Positions 10,933-19,995 of a stretch of 32,713 nucleotides of DNA are shown here, one piece after another. The stretch's first letter is position 1. Each line of letters opens with the position of its first letter. The notes under the pieces were generated by a model. It ran no database searches, was not told the origin of the DNA, and saw nothing but the letters and a program-made list of their open reading frames with translations. This DNA comes from a virus, in the IMG/VR virus record IMGVR_UViG_3300043431_000595, positions 1 through 32,713 of that record; one strand, 5' to 3'. The translations under genes and the position numbers were made by a program.

Positions 10933-11501
10933 TGACCGAATCCGAATTCTATGAAAAGCGGAATCAATTGGATTTGTCCGCTTTTTGGCAGTCGAAACTA
11001 CTAACGTATTCGCCTGTTGCCATTGCTTATTTAGAATCCTTGTGGGCGAAACGACCCGCACAATTAGAAGGATTGTCGGCGTTAGCGAAGCGAAAAGCGG
11101 AATTGTTCACCCTGCGGCGAACGGAACGGATGAAAGTGTTTCAAATTCCGTTCACGAAGGACAAGGATGGGGAACGTGCCATGCTGTCGAAACGCATTCA
11201 GGCGATTCAAGCCGACATAGAGAAAGTCAAGATTGCAGAACGGGATGGTCGGAAGGCGGGCGTGGTCAAAACGGTGCAAGTGAAACCCGAAATAAATAAG
11301 GAAAATTGGACCCTTGCCGAGCTAAAAGTGGAAAGAATGAGTTTGCACAATCGGATTTCTAAGAAACGGGCGCACCTTCGGGCGTTGGAAACGTCAGAGG
11401 CGGGTTTGGTTCGGGTTGCAGTGGCAAAGGAAACGTTGAACGAATTAGAAAAAAGCCTTCAAAACATTAATATATTCATCGAAAAATGCTTGAAATCGTA
11501 G
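10929..11501 (+). CDS. coiled-coil protein between portal and terminase
   Basis: A 190-aa protein starting at ATGATG 10929, which overlaps the portal stop (ATGA). An upstream in-frame start at 10866 would lie deep in the portal gene. It is highly charged and helical: RIQAIQADIEKVKIAERDGR, then LKVERMSLHNRISKKRAHLR and NELEKSLQNINIFIEKCLKS. No enzyme motif is visible. In phage operons such a protein could be a minor head component or assembly factor. Confidence 0.6.
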   Translation: MMTESEFYEKRNQLDLSAFWQSKLLTYSPVAIAYLESLWAKRPAQLEGLSALAKRKAELFTLRRTERMKVFQIPFTKDKDGERAMLSKRIQAIQADIEKVKIAERDGRKAGVVKTVQVKPEINKENWTLAELKVERMSLHNRISKKRAHLRALETSEAGLVRVAVAKETLNELEKSLQNINIFIEKCLKS

Positions 11502-12070
11502 TATCACAAAGAGAAATAGACTTGTTCAAAAAGGCATTGCGCGCCGATAAGATGCGTTTATGTGTCTCGAATCGCTATTTCGTACATTATCTGTCCAATG
11601 CCGAAACGAATTGTTTTAAGGCATTGGAGCTTGCTTTTTGCCTGCTGCCCGTCTGTACATCCACGATGGACTTGGTGCGGCACATTCGAGATAAGATACC
11701 GATGTATGAAAATTACAGCCAAGCGAAGGGATTAGCGGACTTGGTGACGTATGCGTATGGCGATGTTTTGAAGCAAAATAAGCGACTTGACAACCTAATA
11801 TATGTGCAATTTCAGCAAGCCTTAGCCGAAAAAGCGGCTGCCCTTGCGGAACGGAACCGAGACCCAAAAGTAATGGAGATTGCTTCCAAGATAGCCCAAC
11901 GGGCAGCCGAAGCAGGCGGTTACGACCGCCCGACCGAGCAAACCGAAGTGTCTAAGATACCTCAACTCATTGTGGTTACGAGCGATACAAGGGTCTTGAA
12001 GGCACAACAACAAGGCGACTCTGCGGATGAAACCGTGAAATACCTTGCCGATGGGACTGAAACACAGTGA
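11486..12070 (+). CDS. possible terminase small subunit
   Basis: A 194-aa protein overlapping the previous gene by 16 nt and the terminase large subunit gene by 20 nt. The N-terminal half is compact and helical (VSQREIDLFKKALRADKMRL), then a coiled region QQALAEKAAALAERNRDPKV and a polar C-terminal tail. Position directly before the large subunit and size fit a small subunit, but no HTH is obvious, so the assignment rests on context. Confidence 0.45.
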   Translation: MLEIVVSQREIDLFKKALRADKMRLCVSNRYFVHYLSNAETNCFKALELAFCLLPVCTSTMDLVRHIRDKIPMYENYSQAKGLADLVTYAYGDVLKQNKRLDNLIYVQFQQALAEKAAALAERNRDPKVMEIASKIAQRAAEAGGYDRPTEQTEVSKIPQLIVVTSDTRVLKAQQQGDSADETVKYLADGTETQ

Positions 12071-13556
12071 TTTGACCCAAATTCTATCGAATGTCAATCA
12101 ATTCGATAGAATGCCTGACCGTGCGATATGGATGCACACGGGGCAGGTAGATTTTGCGCTATTGCCGCATAAAACGAAGGTGCTTATTGCAGGTCGGGGT
12201 TGGGGAAAGTCCACCATGTTGGCATTCCAAATCTTCCTGTACCAACAGGAAATGCCAAAATCCAATGGTTTCCTTATTTCGCTTTCCATGACGCAATTGC
12301 GCAATGAGACAATGGGCGCGATTAAAGTGGTTTGGGACGGGATGGGTTTGGTGGAAGGGGTACATTATGTCATGTACCGACGACCGCCCGAACATTGGGA
12401 CGTGCCGTATATTGGAGTCAAGGATTATAAAGATGTGGTTTCGTTCAATAACGGTATGGTCTTGTGTCTCTACTCTGCCCGCAATGCCGAAACGCAATTG
12501 TCGGGTGGGAATAAGGATTGGGGCATCTATGATGAGGCGGGGCTTTATAATCGCAAAGCCTTTCATAAGACGGGAGCCAAAACCGTGCGCGGTAATCCGT
12601 TCCGTTATGCGTCGACATTCCACCATCAGAAAGTAATTGTCACCTCGCCGCCCCGCACCGCAGAAGGGGCTTGGGTGTTGGAATTTCGAGAAAGCGCGGT
12701 AAAATCGCCGCACTTAATTCACTTTTCCAAACGCACAGCAAAGGATAATCCGTACCTCACGAAGGCATGGCACGCCGAACAATTCGCGGCTTCGCCGATG
12801 GATTATGCGTTAGAAGTCGAGTGCGCGGACGGGATGGTACATTCGCAAGACAATTATTATTACTCCTTTGACCATGCGAAACATACTTATACGCCCGAAT
12901 ACACATGGCGATTCGGGCAGAAAGTGGAAACGAATTATCGTCCTGACGAGCCTTTTCACTTATCGTGGGATTTTGGAAGGTTTTCGGGCTGCATTGCTTT
13001 ACAAACCCGCGTGACAGATGTATCGTTGCGTCGAAACACCCACTACTTATTGAATCGGTACTTTACGGAACACTTAGAAAAGTATCCCCATGTCGTCAGG
13101 AAGTTCGTGAAACAATACGAACACCATCCGCATAAGACGGTGTACCTATACGGCGACCCAACAGGTGGGAATGTACAGGCGGGCGGCGATGACTTCTATA
13201 CCGACATTGGAAAGCTCCTTAGAGCCGAAGGTTGGAAGGTGATTCAAGTCGTGAAAGGCGAAAAGCAGGCATCCCTGCATCGAAATCGACGAAAAAGTAT
13301 CAATGAATTATTAGCAGAAACGAATCCGTTACGACCGATGCTAAGAATTAATCAGGAAGACGGGTATGATGTGATTATGTCGATTGGTCTCACGGATGCC
13401 GAAGATGACGACACGAAGGATAAGCGATTGGAACGCAATAAGAAGGCTTCGCAGCTACACGCGCCCCATTTTTCGGACATGCTCGACAATTTTTTAGAGC
13501 AATGGAGACCGCTAACGACCGTTCCGTTGGTGGGTGGCAGGAAGCGGTGGGGCTAA
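12051..13556 (+). CDS. terminase large subunit
   Basis: A 501-aa packaging motor from ATG 12051 (a TTG six bases earlier is possible). ATPase domain: Walker A AGRGWGKST (residues 47-55), Walker B GIYDEAG with D161 and E162, and the coupling region VIVTSPPRT. Nuclease domain: SWDFG (D307), YGDP (D369) and HFSDMLDNF near residue 480 are the RNase H-fold acidic residues that cut concatemers. It drives DNA into the prohead through the portal. Length and motif order are complete, with no frameshift. Confidence 0.93.
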   Translation: MGLKHSDLTQILSNVNQFDRMPDRAIWMHTGQVDFALLPHKTKVLIAGRGWGKSTMLAFQIFLYQQEMPKSNGFLISLSMTQLRNETMGAIKVVWDGMGLVEGVHYVMYRRPPEHWDVPYIGVKDYKDVVSFNNGMVLCLYSARNAETQLSGGNKDWGIYDEAGLYNRKAFHKTGAKTVRGNPFRYASTFHHQKVIVTSPPRTAEGAWVLEFRESAVKSPHLIHFSKRTAKDNPYLTKAWHAEQFAASPMDYALEVECADGMVHSQDNYYYSFDHAKHTYTPEYTWRFGQKVETNYRPDEPFHLSWDFGRFSGCIALQTRVTDVSLRRNTHYLLNRYFTEHLEKYPHVVRKFVKQYEHHPHKTVYLYGDPTGGNVQAGGDDFYTDIGKLLRAEGWKVIQVVKGEKQASLHRNRRKSINELLAETNPLRPMLRINQEDGYDVIMSIGLTDAEDDDTKDKRLERNKKASQLHAPHFSDMLDNFLEQWRPLTTVPLVGGRKRWG

Positions 13557-13608
13557 ATGTAAAAAGTGCAAAACATTGAAAATCAATATAATACATAAGG
13601 TTTAAAAT

Positions 13609-14481
13609 ATGATAGACGATAATTTCTATAAAACCTGTTTTCCCGCCCTAACGCCAAATCGCCCGAAACCCATCGTTGCGGATACCGATTTCGGTAGATT
13701 CGTAACGGGTGTTTCGGCAAGTTCGGACTTTGCCCCGTTCTTGACGGCGATGGAATTAGCCGCCGACCGTTACGTAATGCCCTACGTTGGTAGCGTCATT
13801 GAATCCCATTTAGCGAATCGCCACATTGAAAAGTTTTTCAAACGCGCCTTGTGTCATTACACGGTCGTGCATGGCTTAATAGATAGATTATTGACGATTT
13901 CAGAGGCAGGATTAGTGACGGCACAAGTACAAGGGGTGCAACAAATCGATATAACCCGTTGGAAAATTCGATTATATGCTGCTATTTGCGCGGCGGATGT
14001 GTGTTTGGATGCACTTCTTTCGGCACTTGCACCGATTGAACCCACAATCATACCCCGTTCCATCTTGGTTCAATCGCTTCGGGATGTGGAAGCGATTATA
14101 AACTGTGACGGTTCTTACCTCACTTATTGCGCCTTATTGCCATACATGGAACGCCGCGAAGCGATGCAAGTGGGTCGGGATACGACGCATCCGATGGCAG
14201 AAACGGCGATTCGGAACATCGCCGTAGCACAAGGCGCAATAGATTTTTTAGAAACGAATCCCGTTTTGCGATTCCCTCGCGGCATTCGCGTATTGTCGAA
14301 TATGGAACACAATAACAATACATCCGATGCACAAAATATTCGGAATCAAACGATTGCGCGGCAAATCGCCCAATTGAAAGAAACCATTCTATTGTGGGAA
14401 TCCAAGCTACAAGTGAAAGCCCGCAGCCCAATTAATGTGATTACGAATGGCAATGCGATAGGCATTCACCGAAAACGCTAA
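13609..14481 (+). CDS. virion protein, possibly DUF6712-like head-tail connector
   Basis: A 290-aa, mostly helical protein. SDFAPFLTAMELAADRYVMP near the N-terminus, an ITRWKIRLYAAICAADVCLD segment and a C-terminal LKETILLWESKL helix recall the DUF6712 family of Bacteroidota phages, which lies between terminase and tail genes and is thought to be structural. The match is by eye. It starts 52 nt after the terminase; the gap holds only A/T-rich sequence. Confidence 0.5.
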   Translation: MIDDNFYKTCFPALTPNRPKPIVADTDFGRFVTGVSASSDFAPFLTAMELAADRYVMPYVGSVIESHLANRHIEKFFKRALCHYTVVHGLIDRLLTISEAGLVTAQVQGVQQIDITRWKIRLYAAICAADVCLDALLSALAPIEPTIIPRSILVQSLRDVEAIINCDGSYLTYCALLPYMERREAMQVGRDTTHPMAETAIRNIAVAQGAIDFLETNPVLRFPRGIRVLSNMEHNNNTSDAQNIRNQTIARQIAQLKETILLWESKLQVKARSPINVITNGNAIGIHRKR

Positions 14482-14490
14482 TAATGAATT

Positions 14491-15354
14491 ATGGAATCAG
14501 AACCCTTAGAAGATTACGTATTCCCTGAAATGGAATACGAATTTTCGCTTAAAACGCCTACTAAACATTGGCAATTTAACTTCCCAAAAAGTTGGACGGA
14601 TATTGAAATGAAGCATCGTATTATATACGCGGGCTATTTGTGGCGATTTGAAACGGTGTATGCGTTGACTCGAATTGCGTTGCATTGGCTGAAAGCAAGA
14701 GGTGTTCCTGAAGCGATTTTGTTAAACAAACGCATTTTTACGAAAGACTATAAGTTGGATACGTGCGCCTATTTCCGTTGCTTGTGTTTTACAGACGATG
14801 CAACGGATGACCCGCCATTATTTGTAACCTTTTTGGCGAATGGCACGACCTATCAATTATTGTCCCCGCGTTTCACGAATGGCATTGTTCGGGAGTATCG
14901 CAAGGCAGATGACTTGTATAATCGCATCGTGAAAGGCGAAGACCGTTACCTTGAATTGATGGCTTGTTTGTGTCGTCCTGTCGTCAATGGCATCGCCTTG
15001 CCTCTACAATCCGATACCGACGTATTGAGTCGGAAAAAGGACTTTGAAGCCTTGAAACGAAATATTCTACCGTATCAATACGCAACGGTACATTATTATA
15101 AGGCAATTCGGCAATTTATATACGAAAAATGGGGTGGTGTGCTGTTTGCATCCCCTACCGACAATGCAACCGCGCCCCCCGAAAATAATTTGGGCTGGTG
15201 GAATTTGATTTATGCGGCGGCTGAAAATATTACGAAAGTCAATGAAGTAGAAAATCAGAACTTTCACCAGTTTTGCGCATGGTGGTATAAGAAAAAGTTG
15301 GATGACGATGTGTATAAACGGGTTATGGAAGGGAACGGATTGAAAACAGATTAG
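14491..15354 (+). CDS. hypothetical virion or assembly protein
   Basis: A 287-aa protein with an acidic N-terminus (MESEPLEDYVFPEMEYEF) and many aromatic residues. The C-terminal NNLGWWNLIYAAAENITKVN segment followed by FHQFCAWWYKKKLDDDVY recalls the end of tail assembly chaperone-like proteins seen in Bacteroidota phages, but the rest does not help. It lies 9 nt after the previous gene and 11 nt before the next. Confidence 0.45.
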   Translation: MESEPLEDYVFPEMEYEFSLKTPTKHWQFNFPKSWTDIEMKHRIIYAGYLWRFETVYALTRIALHWLKARGVPEAILLNKRIFTKDYKLDTCAYFRCLCFTDDATDDPPLFVTFLANGTTYQLLSPRFTNGIVREYRKADDLYNRIVKGEDRYLELMACLCRPVVNGIALPLQSDTDVLSRKKDFEALKRNILPYQYATVHYYKAIRQFIYEKWGGVLFASPTDNATAPPENNLGWWNLIYAAAENITKVNEVENQNFHQFCAWWYKKKLDDDVYKRVMEGNGLKTD

Positions 15355-15365
15355 AATAATATAGC

Positions 15366-15884
15366 ATGGATAAACTATTGGTTTTAGACGATTTAGAAAC
15401 CTATTTGCAAACCTTTGTCGGTCGTTGCGGCTTTCAATCCGTCGGGTACGGCGATTACCATGATATTCTTGCTGCCCTGAATCAAGGGCTAATAACCCCC
15501 TGTTTGTGGTTTGAAACGCATGAAGAAAGTATGATTTGGGACGCGGGACGGTTGTGCGAAGCCACGTTTCGCATGGTGATTATTGAAGGCGCGGTATCTA
15601 ACGTAGAAGATACGGTTGGCGTTCGGGCGTTGCACCGTGCCGCAAAAAGCCGTTTGTTGCCCCATTTGCACCGCACGGGTGAAGCCCAGCAAAATACGGT
15701 CTTGTACCAATTGGAAAAGGACGCGCATCGAAGGGATTTCACGGTGACGCTGCCCGAACCCTTGAAAGTGGAACGCAAGCATCCGAACGGTCCCGACTTG
15801 ATGTGTGGTGTGTATTTGGACGCAGTACGCATTCGTATTGTATCTCCTTTTCAAGAATTACAGGGTTCTTTTTTGGAAGGATGA
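15366..15884 (+). CDS. probable minor head-tail protein
   Basis: A 172-aa protein with mixed helix and strand. LDDLETYLQTFVGRCGF starts it; later FTVTLPEPLKVERKHPNGPD and GVYLDAVRIRIVSPFQEL read like the beta-rich half of small tail-terminator or connector proteins. Last gene of the unit starting near 9.2 kb; two hairpins follow. Function inferred only from position. Confidence 0.45.
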   Translation: MDKLLVLDDLETYLQTFVGRCGFQSVGYGDYHDILAALNQGLITPCLWFETHEESMIWDAGRLCEATFRMVIIEGAVSNVEDTVGVRALHRAAKSRLLPHLHRTGEAQQNTVLYQLEKDAHRRDFTVTLPEPLKVERKHPNGPDLMCGVYLDAVRIRIVSPFQELQGSFLEG

Positions 15885-15897
15885 AAATATTTTTAAG

Positions 15898-15932
15898 CGT
15901 TACAATTCATTGACAATCAATAAATTGTAACG
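15898..15932. terminator. hairpin after the 15366 gene
   Basis: CGTTACAATT-c-ATTGA pairs with TCAAT-a-AATTGTAACG across a 3-nt loop: 15 pairs and one mismatch. There is no long T-run, so it may work as a weak terminator or mRNA-stabilising end. Confidence 0.55.
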
Positions 15933-15933
15933 G

Positions 15934-15981
15934 ATTCATCCTATACCTACTATATGATTTATCATATAGTATAGGATGAAT
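15934..15981. promoter_or_regulatory. long imperfect hairpin ahead of the 15992 gene
   Basis: ATTCATCCTATA plus CTATATGAT pair with ATCATATAG plus TATAGGATGAAT; a 4-nt bulge (CCTA) is on the left side. The right arm reaches an ATG at 15980, so this candidate start would be hidden in the stem while ATG 15992 stays free. Could regulate translation or end the upstream transcript. Confidence 0.5.
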
Positions 15982-15991
15982 GTGGAAAAAA

Positions 15992-17482
15992 ATGTCACAG
16001 CTAATACAAATTATGAATATCGTACATAACTTACAAAAATACAACTTCGCAGGCATCCCCAACGATGTAACGTTCACCGTTCCCCCTGCGAATACGCTCC
16101 CCTATTCCTACTTTTCGTTCTCCATTCCCGAAGGGTACATGGGTATTGAAAATCAAGGGTTTACGCTATTTTTGGCAGGTCAAACCCTTGTTTTCACGAT
16201 GCGAAGCGGTACGGCAGCTACGGATATATCGTTGGGCATCGCGGGAACGGATTATGTGGCATCGGTGATGCACGACCTCATGCAGCATCCTGTGATTTCA
16301 CTGTATTGTACCGCGCATCGGATGACGGCATCCCGTTTTGAGTTGCGTTCTGCGGTCTTGTCGGATTTCGCGGTGACGGCATCGAATAGCCCCATTTCCA
16401 TTGTAAAATGGAATTACGTAGCGTATTCGCGGCGTATTGCTGTCGTACATTGCACGATTCAAGATGCGATTATTCCGTCGGAATTGTCTATCCTTCATAA
16501 CCAGGCACAATTAGGCTTAATGGAATTGGTACATTGCGAGCCGCTTGTGCCGAATCCTGCCGTTTACATTGGTGTTCAATCCCCTGTTACGCTTCGGATT
16601 CGATACGGGGCGAAGCAAAACGGCATCACAGAGCGATTGCAGACGACCGATGCGTATTCCTTCATTGCAGGTTCGGGGAACTCGAAATTGCTAAATCCTG
16701 CGATTTCGAGTAACATTTACATCGTTCCACTACACGATTACGAAGATAATCCTGTGTATGTGCATCATCGGCAGCCCAATTGGATGTATCTCTTTTGCGC
16801 CCGTAATATCGGTTCATCCTTCCCTTACGACCCGTACAATGCCGTGATTCAATTTCGATGTGTGTTTTCGGACGGTACGATGTACCGCGTGGTGGTGGAT
16901 GAGGAGATGAATTTCTCCATGTTGGAAGGCAATGTATATGTGTTGGGGTGTGGTTTAGAACAATTATATCCGTTGGATTTGTTGCGGCAACACACGCCGC
17001 AGGGTCAAGTGGTCGTACAATATTGGATAGAATTGGTTTCGTTGAATCGCGTAATGACCTATTTTTCACAAGGCTTTCACGTAGAGCAACGGTTTTTGCA
17101 CCCGTTGAACCAGACGACGTTTCTATGCTACGATAACGGTTGTGGCGGGTTTCAAACGGCATTCTTTTCGGGTACGGCGCAACGGACTGTGCAATCGGAA
17201 CGCAACGAATATCGAAACCCAAAAGGCGAACCCTATACACAAACGACCGCACAAATAGAGACATGGGATGTTTCTACGGGCTATTGGGATGATGAAAACC
17301 AATTGAAACGCTACTTTCGGCTGGTTAGCAGCCCCAAAACGTACCTTCTGGATTGGGATGTACCGACGGTAGAAGATAAGATTGAATTGCATTCTGTGTC
17401 TGTGAAAACCGATTCAGTCGGCTTGCCTGCGGATGCGTTTCAGTCCAATGCGTTTTCGGTACAGATGGAACGGCTTGTATAG
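15992..17482 (+). CDS. large beta-rich structural protein, probably tail or baseplate
   Basis: A 496-aa protein from ATG 15992, chosen because of its A-rich context and because the ATG at 15980 lies in a hairpin. It is rich in Tyr, Val, Asn and Pro, with many strand-like segments (PVISLYCTAHRMTASRFELR; NPVYVHHRQPNWMYLFCARN) and a TTFLCYDNGCGGFQTAFFSG motif in the C-terminal third. Composition fits a virion tail or baseplate component. No catalytic motif seen. A palindromic promoter region follows its stop. Confidence 0.55.
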   Translation: MSQLIQIMNIVHNLQKYNFAGIPNDVTFTVPPANTLPYSYFSFSIPEGYMGIENQGFTLFLAGQTLVFTMRSGTAATDISLGIAGTDYVASVMHDLMQHPVISLYCTAHRMTASRFELRSAVLSDFAVTASNSPISIVKWNYVAYSRRIAVVHCTIQDAIIPSELSILHNQAQLGLMELVHCEPLVPNPAVYIGVQSPVTLRIRYGAKQNGITERLQTTDAYSFIAGSGNSKLLNPAISSNIYIVPLHDYEDNPVYVHHRQPNWMYLFCARNIGSSFPYDPYNAVIQFRCVFSDGTMYRVVVDEEMNFSMLEGNVYVLGCGLEQLYPLDLLRQHTPQGQVVVQYWIELVSLNRVMTYFSQGFHVEQRFLHPLNQTTFLCYDNGCGGFQTAFFSGTAQRTVQSERNEYRNPKGEPYTQTTAQIETWDVSTGYWDDENQLKRYFRLVSSPKTYLLDWDVPTVEDKIELHSVSVKTDSVGLPADAFQSNAFSVQMERLV

Positions 17483-17492
17483 TGTCCTTTTC

Positions 17493-17518
17493 GGTACGGT
17501 GGGAACACCGTACCTTTG
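17493..17518 (+). promoter_or_regulatory. palindrome overlapping a -7 box
   Basis: GGTACGGTG-ggaa-CACCGTACC (17493-17514) is a perfect 9-bp inverted repeat whose right arm enters TACCTTTG (17511-17518). The layout copies the operator-promoter at 3609-3634. It starts 11 nt after the preceding stop, so it could instead be a terminator, but only three T's follow. No clear TTG at -33. Sequence 17519-17595 shows nothing else. Confidence 0.65.
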
Positions 17519-17595
17519 CACTGTGTTGAGCCTGTTTTTAGTTTGTGGAATGAATTTTTTTTGATTTTACGCCTTCAAAACACCCTTTTTTCATC

Positions 17596-18240
17596 ATGTA
17601 CGATATTGACCTTTTTTCCCTGCCCTATGGTACGCAATGCGACATCGCAAAGCGGGTAAGAAAGGTGTGTCTTGTAGCATCGGGAAATATAAAGTTCCCT
17701 TCGCACCATGCCCACAATCCCCAAGTCATGCACCAGCCCAAGAGTGCGTTACCCCACTTGTGGCATCCCGAAAAGCTCTTTCCGATTGGTTTTACGCCGC
17801 GCACGGCGGTCTTTCGAGAGTCGAAAACAAGGGATGTGCATGGGGACGTGTATGAACAATCGTTGGATTCGGAAACGAAAATCACGTATGAATCCGAAAC
17901 CTTTTGTAGCCGCTTGGAAAATCGGACGGTTCACGCCCTGTTATTGATGGGTAGTGAGGCACATCCTGTGGTGAAATGGGTATCGAAACTGCGATTACTC
18001 GACAAAACGGACTCCGAAAGCGGCGTACATGCGTGGCAATGGACAGGGAAAAGCTCCAAACGAGCCAATTACATCTCGAATCACCCTGCTTTCGTGGGTA
18101 CGAATCGCGTACTCATAGACTTTACGCCGTTGGCGAATAATCACCCCTATTTCGCAATCGCCATTGACCAATCGGGGCAACGGTGGTTGTGTTCGGGTTC
18201 GGTCACAGGGGAAATAAGTATGAAAAAATATAATCCATAA
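17596..18240 (+). CDS. hypothetical structural protein in the tail-fibre region
   Basis: A 214-aa protein (MYDIDLFSLPYGTQCDIAKR). The N-terminal third is rich in His and Pro (FPSHHAHNPQVMHQPKSALP) and the C-terminal part is beta-like (NRVLIDFTPLANNHPYFAIA; GQRWLCSGSVTGEISM). No family recognised. It is first in a unit of fibre-like genes behind the palindromic promoter, so a tail tip or fibre-connector role is likely but unproven. Confidence 0.5.
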   Translation: MYDIDLFSLPYGTQCDIAKRVRKVCLVASGNIKFPSHHAHNPQVMHQPKSALPHLWHPEKLFPIGFTPRTAVFRESKTRDVHGDVYEQSLDSETKITYESETFCSRLENRTVHALLLMGSEAHPVVKWVSKLRLLDKTDSESGVHAWQWTGKSSKRANYISNHPAFVGTNRVLIDFTPLANNHPYFAIAIDQSGQRWLCSGSVTGEISMKKYNP

Positions 18241-18254
18241 ATCATTGAAAATCC

Positions 18255-18692
18255 ATGATTGATATATCCGAATCCACCAATTTATCTCGACACAAGGGCT
18301 TAGAAAGCGATATTCTTGCCTTAGAAGGGTTGAGCCTCGTCACCATTGGGAAATGGTACTATTCGACGGATTGGGAAGCGGATAGCTCGAAATTATTGTC
18401 GGTCTTTCTCGGGGTGGCTTCCGATTGCCTCTTGAAAATCGGAACGGATAGTCTTCGCTTGGACACGCTGGAAAAACGGATGGATGGGTTTAAATCCGAC
18501 GCTTTCCACAAGCATATGCAAAATACCGCCTCCAACGAGTGGCATATTGTACACAATTTGCGCAAATATCCATCGGTGACGGTGGAAGATAGTGGCGGTA
18601 CTATCATTGAAGGCGATGTGGTCTATATGAATGAAAATGCATTGCGGATTGTGTTTTCCCTTGCTTTTTGCGGATGGTGCTATTGTAATTGA
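18255..18692 (+). CDS. short tail-fibre-type protein
   Basis: A 145-aa protein. The C-terminal segment EWHIVHNLRKYPSVTVEDSG followed by GTIIEGDVVYMNENALRIVF resembles a conserved distal motif of many phage tail fibres (WxIxHNLxKxPSVTVxDSxG...GDVxYxxxNxxxIxFS), which folds as a trimeric beta structure. The N-terminal half carries an amphipathic helix (DTLEKRMDGFKSDAFHKHMQ) that could trimerise. Function: likely adhesion or attachment of the tail tip. Confidence 0.65.
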   Translation: MIDISESTNLSRHKGLESDILALEGLSLVTIGKWYYSTDWEADSSKLLSVFLGVASDCLLKIGTDSLRLDTLEKRMDGFKSDAFHKHMQNTASNEWHIVHNLRKYPSVTVEDSGGTIIEGDVVYMNENALRIVFSLAFCGWCYCN

Positions 18693-18718
18693 TTGATAAT
18701 GAATGAATTGAAAAAAAC

Positions 18719-19993
18719 ATGTCAAGGCAGATATTAACGAATTTAGATTTTAAGGGCGTTTCGGAAATTCAAAACGCCCTCTTGCAACGGCTACCTTCGC
18801 CGCCCACCAACCCCGCCCCCGTCGAAGGTCGGTACTATTACGACTTGACGCTGAAAAAATACGGTTATTTCAACGGGGTGAAATGGGTCTATGACACGGA
18901 ATTAAAATTCTTAAACCAGCCTTATACGCGCTGGGAAAAAACGCAAGGCGGCGAACAGAATTTAACCATTTTGCCCGTCACGCCCACCGTAGAAGGGTTG
19001 ATGTCCGCCAATGATAAAGTTAAATTAAATGGCTCAACGGCAGTATCTTCGGCATCGACACTCGTTCAGCGCGATGCCGAAGGTTCTTTCGCGGTGAACC
19101 AAATCACCGCGACCCGCGTGACGGGACTCGTCCTTCCAACCCAAGGAAACGATGCGGCTTCAAAGGGGTACGTGGATGCCGTCGCACAGGGATTGGCAAT
19201 CAAGCAGCCCGTTCGTGTTGCGTCGGTTGCGCCTATCACACCGACAGGCTTGCAGACGATTGACGGGATTTTATTGGTTGCAGGTAACAGGGTTCTGCGG
19301 AAAAACGAAGCGGTAGCGGCAGATAACGGCATCTGGATTGCGTCCGCAGGAGCATGGACACGTTCATTGGATTGCAGCGTCGGCATGGCGGTTCGGTCGG
19401 TGTATGTGCTTGCGAGTGAAGGCATTACAAATAAGGAAATTGCCTATACGTGTATCAATGATGCGGGTGCGGATATTGTGGGTACGAATCCCTTGCAATG
19501 GGAGCAATTTTCGGGAACGGGTCAGATTGATGCGGGTGCGGGTCTAACGAAGACCAATCGGCAATTGAGCATTGGTGCTACGGATGCTTCTATCATCGTA
19601 GATGCGGATTCCATCCGCGCACGACCCGACAATGTGACCCTTGAAACGTCGGCAACGGGCTTGCAGGTGAAAGCCATGGGGATCAAAGCGGCGCATGTGC
19701 ATGCGGATATTGTAGGAACGGGATTAGCAGGCGGTGGAGGAAAACCCGTCTATGTCATTGGTTACACTCCTATACCTTCTGCACAAGTCGCTCGTTTTCA
19801 ATCCTTTATAACCACCATTGGCGGTGCAAAAGAGGTCACAATCGTTCACCCAATCCCCACAAAAAACTACTTGGTACAAGTGGATGATGCGCAAGGGAAT
19901 GTCATCGAATGCGATATTCGGAAAATGCCGAATGCAGTGGGCTTATTGGCGAATGGGGCGTTAGTTCAGGTAATTGTTCAAATAGTGGGTTAA
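18719..19993 (+). CDS. phage tail fibre protein
   Basis: A 424-aa fibre. N-terminus ILTNLDFKGVSEIQNALLQR and GRYYYDLTLKKYGYFNGVKW are typical of fibres that begin with a short capping domain. The middle contains NDAASKGYVDAVAQGLAIKQ, the KgYVDa signature found in many tail fibres, followed by beta repeats (GAGLTKTNRQLSIGATDASI). The C-terminus (KNYLVQVDDAQGNVIECDIR) is a beta-rich tip. It should trimerise and bind the host surface. A GATC site, rare in this window, lies at 19681. Confidence 0.82.
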   Translation: MSRQILTNLDFKGVSEIQNALLQRLPSPPTNPAPVEGRYYYDLTLKKYGYFNGVKWVYDTELKFLNQPYTRWEKTQGGEQNLTILPVTPTVEGLMSANDKVKLNGSTAVSSASTLVQRDAEGSFAVNQITATRVTGLVLPTQGNDAASKGYVDAVAQGLAIKQPVRVASVAPITPTGLQTIDGILLVAGNRVLRKNEAVAADNGIWIASAGAWTRSLDCSVGMAVRSVYVLASEGITNKEIAYTCINDAGADIVGTNPLQWEQFSGTGQIDAGAGLTKTNRQLSIGATDASIIVDADSIRARPDNVTLETSATGLQVKAMGIKAAHVHADIVGTGLAGGGGKPVYVIGYTPIPSAQVARFQSFITTIGGAKEVTIVHPIPTKNYLVQVDDAQGNVIECDIRKMPNAVGLLANGALVQVIVQIVG

Positions 19994-19995
19994 AA

